DNA of 64,000 nt from Diabrotica undecimpunctata (lineage: Eukaryota > Arthropoda > Insecta > Coleoptera > Chrysomelidae), in assembly GCF_040954645.1 (NCBI RefSeq), contig NC_092811.1, positions 122,409,411 to 122,473,410 of the forward strand. Direction: 5' to 3'. Positions 10,501-21,010 of this stretch are shown piece after piece. Made by a program: the position numbers and the translations under genes. How positions within the stretch are numbered: position 1 is the first letter of the stretch; every line of letters starts with the position of its first letter. The notes beneath the pieces were generated by a model, which was given only the letters and a program-made list of their open reading frames with translations, did not search any database and was not told the DNA's origin.

Positions 10501-11296
10501 TTTTTTTTAAATATTAGCCATTTAAATAACTATTTTGACACTGAAGGCTAAGAAGGCTCTAACAAGCTAGAACACCTTCTTTATGTAGTGATAACAAAAT
10601 ATACAGAAAAAAATCAAACAAACCATTCTTTATTTCTGTGTTGGTGGATTCTTTGTTTCTGTATTTGTTGACTTTTTTAATGCAATATGTTAAAAAAAAA
10701 ATGAATACCAGACTATTTTTTCTATGGAGGCAGAACGTTAGCTAACTGAAAGATAAGTAAGAACAAGCAAGCAACAGGTTTACCCAGCCTGAGAGACTTG
10801 CACACCCCTTAAGTATGACGTTAGGGTGATACAATTCATTGGAGCGAGGAAGATTAACTCGCGTAAACAGGAATTACTCCACCCCGCCCACATACTCCAG
10901 ACTTCCCTACCCCCAATAGCACTCTGGTGTGCTATAGAGGCTCTCTTATCAGCAAAGTGATTGTAATTTTAAGAGTCCTGAGTAGAAGGCATCCCACACT
11001 TAGTGACTTATCATCGATCTATCATTGCTTATTCGGGCCTCCAGTCCCCGCTCTGGGCTAGGCCCAGTTCGGTGACTCGGCGATCGAGGATACGGGCCTC
11101 TCTCGCCCGTTTTTGGGTTTTATTAGTATTCTTTGTAGCTTGCACCTTTTGTTAGTGTTTTACTATTTTTTAGCCGTTTTTTGTGTTTTTCTGTAAATTT
11201 TTTTTGTGGGCTGTCTGAAACATAAAATCAACATTAGTAAATATACTGAAATGCCAAAAATGAGCTCGTTGTCTTTTTCGATAGAGCTATGATTAT
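10501..11296. other. No recognisable gene; moderately GC-rich patch
   Basis: The part at 10830-11130 is less AT-rich than its surroundings and could be untranslated sequence of the neighbouring minus-strand LINE fragments. I see no open frame or terminal repeat to support this. Confidence 0.4.
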
Positions 11297-12143
11297 CTAG
11301 ACTGTATTATATGCTAATGTTTGCTCTTTGGGTCTTTTGTGCTTCCATCTATGGTACACATCATACCTTAATATCTCTCGCAGGATCCGGTTTGGGTGGT
11401 CTTTTAACTCAAAGAATTTTGTTCTGGCTTTTTCTTCCATCATATCCAGTACCCTTATTTGTTTTAGGTCTCTAAATAGGAACCGTTCAGCGATGTATGT
11501 GGCCACGTTTGCAGCTTCTCTAAGTCAGTTGTTGTGTACTGATTGAATCTTCTTTTTGTTGCTGTGACTTATGTGCCCTCATGCTAAAGATGCATATGTT
11601 CGTTCGGCTTGTTTGTGTATATATTGTTGTAAATATCTAATAAACGCTGCTTAGTTAAAACTAGGATCTCAGCAATCATTGGATAATGGATATTGTGTAT
11701 TCCAGGAGACGTATTATTTCTGTTTTTACAAGCTTGTTGTAACTTTTTCATTGTGTAAGATTTATTTAGCATATGTTCATTTGTATAATAATTTTTGAAC
11801 TCTTTTAGCTTTTCGTTAACCCAATTCGGACAAATTTTACTATGGAAATATTCTGTCCAGTCTTCGAACTCCATTTCATGTAAATTTTGCTTGTTTTCTG
11901 TTTTTGACCGTATTTAATTTAGCTCAGACGTCTTTCGTTGGAGTATTTTTGTTCAAACTTTGGCAATATGATTTCCAAATAGCTAATTATTGATAGTATG
12001 GTGCTGTTTATCAGTCTTAATTTTGTTTTCATAGCTAATTTGCGTCTTCTTCCTGTAAGTCCTCTTATTGCTGGTCTGGTCGTTGCTGTTTTCTGGACTG
12101 TCGCGTTAAGATGTGGGCTGAATTTTAGTCCTGGTAAGAACAA
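11297..12143 (-). pseudogene. Jockey-like LINE fragments, rearranged
   Basis: Three minus-strand pieces belong to one LINE type but are out of order. 12143-11919 gives an RT thumb-like segment (SPHLNATVQKTATTRPAIRG, then KTKLRLINSTIL). 11874-11584 gives an N-terminal RT piece with NNTSPGIHNIHY, a degenerate form of the usual SPGxDxI motif. 11506-11297 gives a C-terminal piece with FLFRDLKQIRVLDMM. The catalytic core is missing, so this is a deleted and scrambled remnant. Clade assignment to Jockey rests on these motifs only. Confidence 0.6.
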
Positions 12144-12542
12144 TGTCTCTAAATCTAATCAACCTAAATTTCAATGATAATAATATGTTTTTCTACCAGA
12201 CTCTTTAGCGTTTATTCCCACTTACTTAACGGTGTTTAACTAATACGTGCACAATAATATTCCATATTTTACGGTTAAATAATCACAAGTTTCGATTTTG
12301 CAAGGTCGTAAATAATTAATGCGAAAATTATACACAATTTTTAATTTTACGGCTGCTTAATATGCAACTATTATTTTATTACTAATGGAAATTGGTCATT
12401 TTAAAGCATCGGAGTAGAAAAACTATTTGTACATAGAAAATAATATATAATTTAACATAACGAGATTCTTTCAATAATTAGTACATAAAAGGAATTTATA
12501 TTTTTGTTCTTAAGATGACCTTGCTAGCTAGCATAGTGAGTA

Positions 12543-12581
12543 TAGTTTGTTTCACGAAAAATGGTTGAGTGCTTTATAGTT
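12543..12581 (+). repeat. Left TIR of copy A
   Basis: It pairs with the inverted 14837-14875 copy; the shared start is TAGTTTRTTTCACGAAAA. It is preceded by the target TA. Confidence 0.85.
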
Positions 12582-13101
12582 ACCTGAGTTGATCCTATTG
12601 TGTATACAAGAGTCTCTCAATAAACTACCGAAGTACACAGGGTCGCACTTCAGAAAGTTTGTTATTTAATATATTTCATTGGTAGCTGTGTTATACACGA
12701 TTATAAAAATTTATTAAATTATTTCATATGGTATTTTCAGGTTGTTCAAGTGAATGTACTTGATAATTGATTAATTTTTAACATGAAGAAAGTAGTTTTT
12801 TTATTCTACGTCAATAATTGTAGTATATGGATCTAAATTCAGAAAGATACTTTCCTTCACACTTTTTACAGGCTTAGGACTGTCAGCAAAAAACTGGCGT
12901 GTTTAAAAGTTTTTGCTCTTCCTAATCGGATATCGTTAAAAATGTACAGTAATAATAGTTCTATTTACAGTATATACATACAAACGAATACATAATGTAC
13001 AAAAAATAGATGAATTGAAAAAAAAATATAGAAAAATATATACAAGTTAATATTTACAAAAAAAAAAATACCCAAAATAACCAAAATATATTTATGATTT
13101 C

Positions 13102-14409
13102 CTAAATACCTAATTCTGTTTCGCTGTCGCTATCCTCTTCAAGATTAATAACAATTGGTTTAATTATGTGATTCAAAGTAACATATGAATTTTCTACGTT
13201 CATTATATGGCGTACTGAATTTTACCAACTTTCTGGGGAGATATCATCAACACATTTCCTTATTAATTCGACTACACTACCACTTAAACTCGGAGAAACA
13301 TTTTGTGACCTAACATTTGACTTTAGTTGGTGCCACATATAATCTATGGGATTAAATAAACAATAGTAGGGCGGAAGCCGTAACACTGTATGTCCCATGT
13401 CCTCGGCCAATGCGTCACAAACATATACTTTTTTAATAGAAAATGATTTTAACACTTCTAACAGTTCATTTTTTAAATAACTTTCTTCAAAATATATATC
13501 GTTTTCTAACAGGTAGTTTGGAATTTCAATTTTCGTGTTATTTGCACTTGGAGACTTATGTAATTGACGACTGTGGTAACTTGCATTGTTCATTACTATC
13601 ACACTATTTTGAGGAAGGTTAGGTATAAGACGATTCTTAAACCATTGCTCAAAAAGCTCTGCCGTTGTATCCTCATGGTAGTCCACGCAGGAGTCTTTAA
13701 TGTTCTTTGCAGAAAGCCATAAGGCATTTGGGACCCAACCATTTTCTGATCCTGCATGTAAAATTGTGATTCTTTTCCCTTTGTTTGATGGAGCTTTTGT
13801 TTGACACCTTTTGGAAGAATCGGACCATCCTTTGGATGGTGTTTCATGAGTGTCAAACCATGTCTCGTCCAGATAAATTATTGGTCGATCTTCTGTACGG
13901 TACTTTCTTATGGAAGTTATATATTCAGTACGCCACTTTTGTAAACGATGGGACTCCATAAGCACTTGCCTTTTGTCAATTGTACGATATCTGAAGCCCA
14001 TTTTAGACAAAATCCTCCAAAGACTAATGCGGCTACAGTTTATTTGTGTATCATCATTAGTAAGCCGTTGTTTTAAAGCATCTAATGTAGGTATCCGTTG
14101 CTCTTCGTACATTGTGTAAATTTTTCGTCTTATTAAGTCCTTATCACTTTCGTCAATACATTTGGTAGAACCGGCATCCTTACGCTTCCTTCTTGACTTA
14201 ATGGGATTTGATGTAATTCTTTTCACTGTGGTTAGAGGTATTTTCGTTAAATCAGATATTTCACTGGCAGCAGTATTAGCAGTAAGTCCTGTTGTAAGTA
14301 AAGAACTATATATTGTTTTTACGATTTCTCTAGCGTCAGCAGATAAATGCTTTTTCTTTGCTGGAACACTGGAAGAAGCACCATCAATGTTTTTCCACGG
14401 ACGCCACAT
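13102..14409 (-). pseudogene. DD82E-type transposase, copy A (active site altered, premature stop)
   Basis: The frame 14409-13222 encodes 395 residues of an IS630/Tc1/mariner-superfamily transposase. An N-terminal helix-turn-helix-like region (about 20-140) is followed by the catalytic domain with YLDETW (D181), VMNNASYHS (N274 where the family has Asp) and NPIDYMW (D356 where relatives have Glu). About 81 residues separate the last two positions, against about 34-41 in ordinary Tc1/mariner. After SPESW a TAA stop interrupts the frame. Downstream codons continue in frame to a natural stop at 13102-13104 and match the acidic C-terminal tail of copy B, so this stop is premature. The missing second Asp alone should abolish catalysis. 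The assignment to the Sailor/DD82E group rests on spacing. Confidence 0.85.
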
Positions 14410-14836
14410 AATGCTGTTTTATAGGTATAAATAGGTATAACCCTGGTAACACTTATAACACTTTCAACTAAATGAAACAAAATGTATATTTAAAAATTTC
14501 TCATCGGTTTTATATACTTTTACAAATTATACAGAATAAAGGGAACCTGTATAATTATTCCAGGAAATACTTAACGATCAACAAATTTATTGTGGTCATT
14601 AAAAGATCAACCATTGATAGTGAAACTCACTGTTAAAATGTTTACAACTTTATGAAATAAAATGTATTCTAATCGTTTTTATAATTTTATACGATTTTTT
14701 AATCGTTTTTACATTACCAGGAATTTATTATACAAACAAGATAACGACACTCCACAGTAGCTTCAATTTTACCTGAATACTTACCTGCTCAACTAATGTT
14801 GACTAAGCTGGGGTACTTGCGGTCGGGTTTTATTGC

Positions 14837-14875
14837 AATCATTAAGCACTCAAACAGTTTTCGTGAAATAAACTA
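14837..14875 (-). repeat. Right TIR of copy A
   Basis: This is the inverted partner of 12543-12581, followed by the target TA at 14876-14877. Confidence 0.85.
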
Positions 14876-14877
14876 TA

Positions 14878-15307
14878 CCTGCTATATTTGTATTATTCCT
14901 GTATCTATAACAGCGCCAGCGATTCCCAAAAAGTGTTTCGCGGAACTCGAGGGTTAGTAAGGATGATCAGAGATTCGAGAATTACGATGCACCATAGGTC
15001 TGATTGCATTTTCTTTTATTTATTTTTATTTTATTTCAAATCTATTATAAAAAGAAGTATAGATAATGCAACATGTTTTATGAATTTATTTAAAAATACA
15101 CCGATTATATACTAATCAAGTTAGTAAAAAATTAACCTTTTATCGTCTCATCTGTAGAAATATGACCGTTAAAATTTGTATTACAAAAAAACTCTTATCT
15201 AGGGTTTCATTAAATTTTTAGTGGAAATATGTTGAAATAAACTTTGAAAACGCCAAACTCATTATTTTCATCATAACTTACAAACTTGTCTATTTGGAGA
15301 TTTGACG
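14878..15307. other. No recognisable gene
   Basis: This is AT-rich DNA between two insertions. A 75-codon open frame at 14888-15115 has no family signature. Confidence 0.5.
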
Positions 15308-15358
15308 TTAACAGAAAAAGGAAAAGACAGTTAAGATTTGATTTCACGTACAGGGCGC

Positions 15359-15417
15359 CTGTGCATCCGCTTATACGTATTTCGGCCTAATAGGCCTCTT
15401 CAGAACGGCTTTCACAG
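15359..15417 (-). ncRNA. Hammerhead ribozyme motif, core intact
   Basis: On the minus strand: distal stem I CTGTG, internal loop, proximal stem I CCGTT, core CTGAAGA, stem II GGCCT-ATT-AGGCC, GAAA, a self-complementary stem III ATAC/GTAT, cleavage triplet TATA, then AGCGG and CACAG closing stem I. The core allows any base at position 7, so CTGAAGA is acceptable. It has type I topology with a very short stem III, as reported for metazoan retrozymes and Penelope elements. Confidence 0.8.
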
Positions 15418-15650
15418 TCGCTCTGAACGTCTAATAACATCTAATACGTATAATAATAATAATAACATCTTTATCAACGTCTGTTTTGCCTTGCAATTCT
15501 TAGAAGGCACAGATTAAAGCAAAGTTCTGAATTTGGTTTCGAAAATTAGTTTACGGATTTTAATATCAGATGTCGCTATTTGCGTCTATACGAAGCCATG
15601 TTAGAGTTGCTTCCTAAGACAGAAAAGAGTTATTTTCACGTTCAGAGCGA

Positions 15651-15709
15651 CTGTGAAAGCCGTTCTGAAAAGGCCTATTAGGCCGAAATACGTATAAGCG
15701 GATGCACAG
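15651..15709 (+). ncRNA. Hammerhead ribozyme motif, one core change
   Basis: It has the same stems as the 15359-15417 motif but on the plus strand. The core reads CTGAAAA, so the conserved G at position 8 is A and cleavage is expected to be lost. Confidence 0.7.
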
Positions 15710-16120
15710 GCGCCCTGTACGTGAAATCAAATCTTAACTGTCTTTTCCTTTTTATTCCGATATACTCTGTACGAGTACTAGAAATCAATTCGCTAAGAAT
15801 TTTTGCTTAGTTGAGGAGATATGTTTTGGAATGCAATTTTTAGATTCCCCATGTCTCTAATAACATCTTTATCAACGTTTGTTTTGCCTTGTAATTCTTA
15901 GAAGGCACAGATTAAGGCAAAATTCTGAATTTGGTTTCGAAAATTAGTTTACGGATTTTATTAACAGAAACTTTTTCAAAGATACATAAAATGAGATATG
16001 CTAAATTAAAATCGGATCATAAACAAAAAAGTTATTGCATAATGGACAATAAAATCGCTGTTTTTGAATATTGTTATTAACTGTTTTATTATTTCTTAAA
16101 ATGGATGGTGGACTATGCTA

Positions 16121-16165
16121 TAGTCCATTTCCAGCATATTGATAGCACATTATGTATGCAAATCC
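16121..16165 (+). repeat. Left TIR of copy B
   Basis: This is a 45-bp arm beginning TAGTCCATTTCCAGCATATT. The inverted partner is 18352-18396, with two mismatches. Confidence 0.85.
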
Positions 16166-16465
16166 CTAAACTGTTGATACGGGTGACTCAATGAAAAGTA
16201 GATATTTGTCAACAAGTTTACAGAAGTATATAGGAAAACAATTTTAAATTGAGTATAACTACCAGGTATAAAGGTTGAAGCAGAATAGAATACAATAGTT
16301 TTGAGGGTTACTAATCCCTAAATAAAGTTGCCAGTGTCTGAGTGATGGAGATTAACAGGTACTAATGAATTTGCAAGAAATGTAAGATGTTTATTTTATT
16401 GGTTATATATAAAATAATTTGTGGCCGTAACAGGGGCCTATTTGTAAAAAAAAATGAATATTATT

Positions 16466-17841
16466 TTAATCAAATTCCATTTTAGATTCACTGCTTTCTT
16501 CAGAATCTAAGGAATCTTCAACTCCAATGTTAATTATTACCGGTTCCAGCATTGCATCAGTCATATTATCCAAATACCACATTTTATTTTCTTCCTTGTG
16601 AGCATGACTAACAGCATTTTTCCAATTTTCTGGAGTTACTTTTGATAAGGAATGTTCTAATAATTGTTGTAAGTCTTCTAATTTAAAAGTTTTGTTGTTG
16701 CGTCCCACTTCACCCTTTACTTGAGACCATATATTTTCTATCGGATTCAGATCACAGTGGTGTGGGGGAAAACGTAAAATAATTACATCACGGTTTAATG
16801 CCATTTCATCAATTATATATTTTTTATAAGCTGCTTTATGTTGCCTTACAATAGGTAATAATTCCTTTTTTGTCGAATTCCCTTGTACTCAATTGCGTGT
16901 TTATCCAACCATTCGATTATCTCTCCTTTTTTCCATGCCGTTGTTGGCAATTTTTCTGCTAGTCTTGAATGGTAACTAGCATTATCCATGACTATGACAG
17001 AATTTTTTGGAATTAAATCCAACATTTGCTCAAAATATTCTTCAAAAACGCCAGCAGTCATTTCCTCGTGGTAATCTTTGGTTGATTTTGAGGCAAAACT
17101 TAATAATCCACCATTGACAAAACCGTATTCGTTTCCAATATGGGTTATTATGAGTCTGCGTCCTTTTCCAACGGGAATATTGTTTATTCCAGTAGATACA
17201 CCTTCGATGAATGCCTGACGGGAACTTTTCACATTTGTATCAACCCATGGATATGGTATAGTATGACCTTCATTTAGCCAAGTCTCGTCCAAATAAAAAA
17301 TTGTTTTCCCTTCTTCTCGGTACTTTTTAATAGTTCTTAGATAATCTCGTCTCCAACATACAATGTAATCTTTTTCAATTAAAACGGATTTTCTTCTATT
17401 CTTTTGCCAACGAAATCCCATCTCTCTCAATAGTCCCCATAATTTCTTATTGCTTATGATTGGTAACTCTTCGTTTTTTCTAATTAATGTTTGGATTTTG
17501 TCCAATGTTGGAAATTCTTTGTTAAAAAAAAAATGAGTGGACGCTGCGTCTTATCATGTTTTTATGTATTTCTTCAATTTCCAAGGGTTTACTCCCTCCA
17601 CTCTTCTTGGGAGCTGAAACAGTTCCTTTTAGGAATCTTTTCTTTCTTTTAGGAATCTATAAATTGTTGCTTCTCCAACCCCTGTCATATTTGAACACAT
17701 GTTAACGATTTCACGAACATTACTTAAAGGGCGTTGATGTACAAGTGCTTCGTGTACATTTAATATTATATTTTTCTCTCTTAGACTGAAGGCGCCTTTA
17801 AAACTACACTTAACCGGGATAAAACCTGTTGTCGACGTCAT
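16466..17841 (-). pseudogene. DD82E-type transposase, copy B (frameshifted, full triad)
   Basis: Three frame segments on the minus strand make one transposase. The N-terminal part (17841 to about 17630) starts MTSTTGFIPVKC and carries the helix-turn-helix-like MTGVGEATIYRFL. The middle (17505-16850) has LREMGFRWQKN, FYLDETW and VIVMDNASYHS. The C-terminal part (about 16880-16466) has PPHHCDLNPIENIW and an acidic tail ending KMEFD. The full D-D-E triad is therefore visible, with about 81 residues between the second Asp and the Glu. Frame is lost near 17630-17650, where a short TTTTAGGAATCT stretch is duplicated, and near 16880 by an apparent single-base deletion. The copy is dead but its triad is better preserved than in copy A. 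Confidence 0.88.
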
Positions 17842-18351
17842 TTTTAAATGCAAATAACAAAATATCGACACCAAAAACGTAGGTAGGTAAGACATGAACA
17901 ATGTACATCTACAAACTAAATGGAAGATGCAAACAATTTCTAATTTATATTATTGGCATAAGCTTTAATGTGGCATAAAAACTACTTAAACTATCATTAG
18001 TGAAGCCTTATCAGTAATGCCAGGTAATCGTTCAAAGAAGGTATTCCTTTTGTGTCAGGCGATAACTTGTATAGAAAACAATAATCACCTTTAAATTACT
18101 GTTTACATTAATTTATTTCGTGAAACATTAAATTCTCTCGTTAATCACCGGTGTATAATTAACAATAATCGTGTGGCATATATACCGACGTTTTTTACGC
18201 ACAAAAAAGGTATAGTGAGATTAGTGGACATTTATTTTACAGAAGATTTTTTAAAAGATAATGAATTGTTGACGGCATCTTAAAATATTAATTTTTTTTA
18301 TTTATTTCAAGACAAGTATAGGGTGACGCCTATGGTTTTTTGACCTGTTGA

Positions 18352-18396
18352 GGATTTGCATACATAATGTGCTATCAATATGATGGAAAAGGACTA
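18352..18396 (-). repeat. Right TIR of copy B
   Basis: This is the inverted partner of 16121-16165, followed by the target TA at 18397-18398. Confidence 0.85.
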
Positions 18397-18659
18397 TAGA
18401 TTTACATGAATCACCCTATACATTTCAATTTATGTTTAAAAAGCGCACATTTATATTTAAAAATCTACGAGATTAAGCGCTTTTTATTATTTTTAAAATA
18501 GGGATACAAAACATTTGGATTCAAGTTTCAACAAGTGGTTTCCACGCGTTTCCACAAGTTTTTTACTTTAAGAGAAAACTATAACATCGTCTCAAGTATA
18601 CTCGAAGCAGCTAAAAAATAATTAGAAACTCGAAAACAATCTATAGGTAATATTTTTTT

Positions 18660-19000
18660 TAGATTGCATGAAGGATACTGAGAGATCTTATAGAAGAGGA
18701 AATTAAAGATTTAGAAAAAGAACAAAGAGAATTTTGTACAGGAACAAGATTTATAAGGTCAAGATATTTTATATCTTACAAATTATTGAAAAAAAAAATG
18801 GTAACTGGGAAAAAATACTTATAACACTTATAGACTAACACAAAGCATATGATTCAGTACCAACATTGGAATTCTGGTAGGTCTTAAAAGATACAAGCAC
18901 ACCAAGACATAACCATTAGCGATATTAAAAAATCTGTTGAAGACACATGAAATGTACTATAACTTTCAAGCATATACAATCACGACAAAAATCACTCAGT
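18660..19000 (+). pseudogene. Degraded LINE reverse-transcriptase remnant
   Basis: Across shifting plus-strand frames I read EEIKDLEKEQREFCTGTRF and then HKAYDSVPTLEFW. These correspond to the EEQxGFRxGRS and LQKAYDSVP segments of insect LINE reverse transcriptases. Several stops and frameshifts are present and no catalytic YADD block is visible. Confidence 0.55.
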
Positions 19001-19560
19001 TTTTATTACAACTTACATAAACAAAGAGTAATTCCCTACCATAAAAATACTCGTTGACTTATTCTTTCCTCGAAAACAAATTGCTACTTTAGAAACAAAT
19101 CCGCTCCTGATAGGCTATTCCAACAATATCCCTTACTTGTCCCAGGGCGTAGATATTCTCTTATCCTGTGTTGGAAAGTGCGCCTAAAACAATATAGAAG
19201 CACAAAATGGAAATCTAACTGCTACAAAAACGTCTGTATCACTCCAGCAGATGCCGGCTTGTGCGTATCTCGAAAACCGTTCCAGAGAGCGTTTCCGTCT
19301 GCCTCATTTTGTTTCGGCTGACAATCAGAAGTCAAACGGATACGGGGATTACGTGGAAACTCATTGAGGGATTACCGTTAGAATCGAACCGGTACAGTAC
19401 CGTTGAATTGTTTAATAATATAAATATTTTTTTACATCGATTATATATTTTTATAATATATTTTTAAAGTATACATACAGCTGAAATTATCTGGTCATTT
19501 AAAGAACTTTTATATCTTTTCGTACAAGTCTAAAATTTGTTAAAATCTTTTTCTCAAACT
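19001..19560. other. No recognisable gene
   Basis: This is AT-rich sequence. A 68-codon open frame at 19261-19467 has no family signature. Confidence 0.5.
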
Positions 19561-19599
19561 CAATTAGACTTTGCCGTTAAAAACCGCATGAATACTTCT

Positions 19600-20650
19600 C
19601 CTGGAATTTTATTTACTTGCTTTTAAGCTTTGTTGTCGTACTTCTTACTTCAACATCTCCGTAACTAGTTATATCTATTTCCAGATATCTAAACCTTGCT
19701 TCCTGCTTTCGTCCATTATTATATTAAAGAGAAGTGGGCTTAACGAGTTACCCTGTCTGACTCCGCTTTGTACTGGTATACAATGTGTTAGTTTTCCATT
19801 TATCTTGGCCTGTATTCGATTATGGAACATCATGTTCATGAACAACATCATATGGAACATATTCGGGCAGGACATCTGGCAAGATCACAGCAGAACAACC
19901 CTCCTAGAAGAATCCTTATGTCACAACCTGTGTGAAGGAGAAGTAGGGGTAGACCAAAACTCAGATGGAGGGATGGTGTAGATGAGGATGGTAGACAAAT
20001 AGGCGCAGCAAACTGGTAACAGTTGGCAATGGATAGAACTGACTGGCGTAATAGACTTGGGAAGGTCGAGGCTCTTTTATAGGGCTGTAGAACCAATGAT
20101 GATGGTATTCCATTATGGAATTAGATGCTTTTCATGGTTTGTATAATATTGATTGGTATGTTTCTTTTATATAGTAGGTGTAAGACGTCTTCGACTTGGA
20201 TGCGATCGAAAGCCTTTGTCAGGTCTGTAAAACATAGATATCCTGGTTTATTGTACTTGATGGCCTTTTCTGTGATTTGTCTTAGTACAAATACTTGTTG
20301 TTCATCTGATAGAGTTGTTGTTCGTCTGTTAGTTTATTGATTTTGATAATTAGGACTTTTGTGGTAAGCTTAAGTGCGGTATTCAGTAGATTTATAAATC
20401 TATAATTGTTGGAGTCTTCTTTATCTCCTTTCTTGAACATTGGTATTAATATGATGTTTCTCCATGCGTCTGGTATCTTGCAGTGCACTATTAGTTTTTG
20501 TATAAGTTTTGTCACCTCTAGGGTTATACTTTCTCCTCCGTGTTTTAGAAGTTTGTTGGTTATTCCGTCTGGTCCTGGTGACTTTCTATTTTTGAGTGAA
20601 TTTATGGTTTTTTTTACTTCCTGAAAACTGATTTCAATTTCAATCCACAA
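19600..20650 (-). pseudogene. LINE reverse transcriptase, internally deleted and split by another LINE
   Basis: From 20650 leftward the minus strand encodes an RT N-terminal segment: EIEISFQEVKKTINSLKNRK, then SPGPDGITNKLLKHGG, PDAWRNIILIPMFKKGDK and NNYRFINLL. After the nested insertion it resumes (19812-19675) with NGKLTHCIPVQSGVRQGNSL and SPLLFNIIMDE. It then jumps to a segment near 19670-19600 with ITSYGDVE, so the YADD-containing palm is deleted. The sister copy at 42.0-42.9 kb shares the EISFQEVK and INSLKNRKSPGPDGI segments. It was an RT of the endonuclease-bearing LINE class, clade not assigned. Confidence 0.75.
19828..20105 (+). mobile_element. 5'-truncated LINE inserted in the opposite orientation
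   Basis: A 278-bp plus-strand segment is bounded by an imperfect direct repeat, TATTCSATTATGGAA (19813-19827 and 20106-20120). It encodes a LINE C-terminal tail with HIRAGHLARSQQN, RRSRGRPKLRWRDGVDED and DRTDWRNRLGKVEALL, and ends with a GATGATGG tail. It splits the minus-strand LINE RT exactly between two RT blocks. Confidence 0.8.
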
Positions 20651-20659
20651 GGAATCTAC

Positions 20660-21010
20660 GTTCCTGTAATTGGCTGTATACCATATATTAAAAAATTTAT
20701 TAAAATCCTTTGTAAAAGGTATATATTTAGAAACCCAAACAGACTATGTTAGATAAAACGTTTTCGGAATCCATCATTCTATCATTAGTGTCTAGGAGTA
20801 CATGAATGTAGCCACTAAATATATGGGTAAAAACCCGTTAAAAAATAATTATTTACATTTGGTTTACAGTATTTCTTATAAAATGTTAAGATGTTAAAGT
20901 TACCTTTGGATTAGGTAACATGGCGACATATGACTCCACGTTGAAGTTGCTAGTCCTGAGACGGTGTGTCTACGAGGACTTTAGTTGCTTCCAAAAAGTG
21001 TTCATTTTTT
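20660..21010 (+). repeat. Penelope-tail-like dispersed repeat, copy 1
   Basis: Blocks such as ACGTTTTCGGAATC, AGCCACTAAATAT, GGGTAAAAACCCGTTAAA and GTCTACGAGGACTTTAGTT recur in inverted orientation at 49340-49700. The complementary strand has a hairpin followed by GAAAACG, resembling the hammerhead-like terminal region of Penelope-type elements. No coding sequence is attached. Confidence 0.55.

Larger units (their letters stand above)
12543..14875 (-). mobile_element. DD82E-type (Sailor-like) transposon, copy A
   Basis: TIRs of about 39 bp at 12543-12581 and 14837-14875 begin TAGTTTRTTTCACGAAAA and match at most positions. A TA dinucleotide, the target of this superfamily, flanks each end (12541-12542, 14876-14877). 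The 2.33-kb element encloses one transposase pseudogene on the minus strand. The flanks inside the element hold no other gene. Confidence 0.85.
15318..15960. mobile_element. Hammerhead-repeat element with target duplication
   Basis: The 643-bp insertion is flanked by direct TTAACAGAAA (15308-15317, 15961-15970). The left arm (to about 15428) carries a minus-strand hammerhead. The right arm carries a plus-strand hammerhead inside a unit that starts to repeat after 398 bp (TAACATCTTTATCAACG at 15463 and again at 15861). So a tandem 1.25-mer is joined head-to-head to an inverted partial unit. It has no coding capacity. The short direct repeats indicate an integration event. The 398-bp period matches the 409-bp period at 8.6 kb. 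Confidence 0.85.
16121..18396 (-). mobile_element. DD82E-type (Sailor-like) transposon, copy B
   Basis: Inverted repeats at 16118-16165 and 18352-18399 match at 46 of 48 positions. Read inwards, the element begins TAGTCC after a TA dinucleotide (16119-16120 and 18397-18398), the same TA+TAG layout as copy A. Total length is about 2.28 kb, close to copy A at 2.33 kb. A transposase pseudogene lies inside on the minus strand. The TIR sequence differs from copy A, so this is a separate subfamily. Confidence 0.85.

Noticed and set aside
18317..18420. TATAGGGTGA ... TCACCCTATA, a possible 104-bp MITE
   Set aside because: It straddles the right TIR of transposon copy B, whose 45-bp TIR and TA duplication explain the inverted sequence better; the 10-bp match alone is weak.
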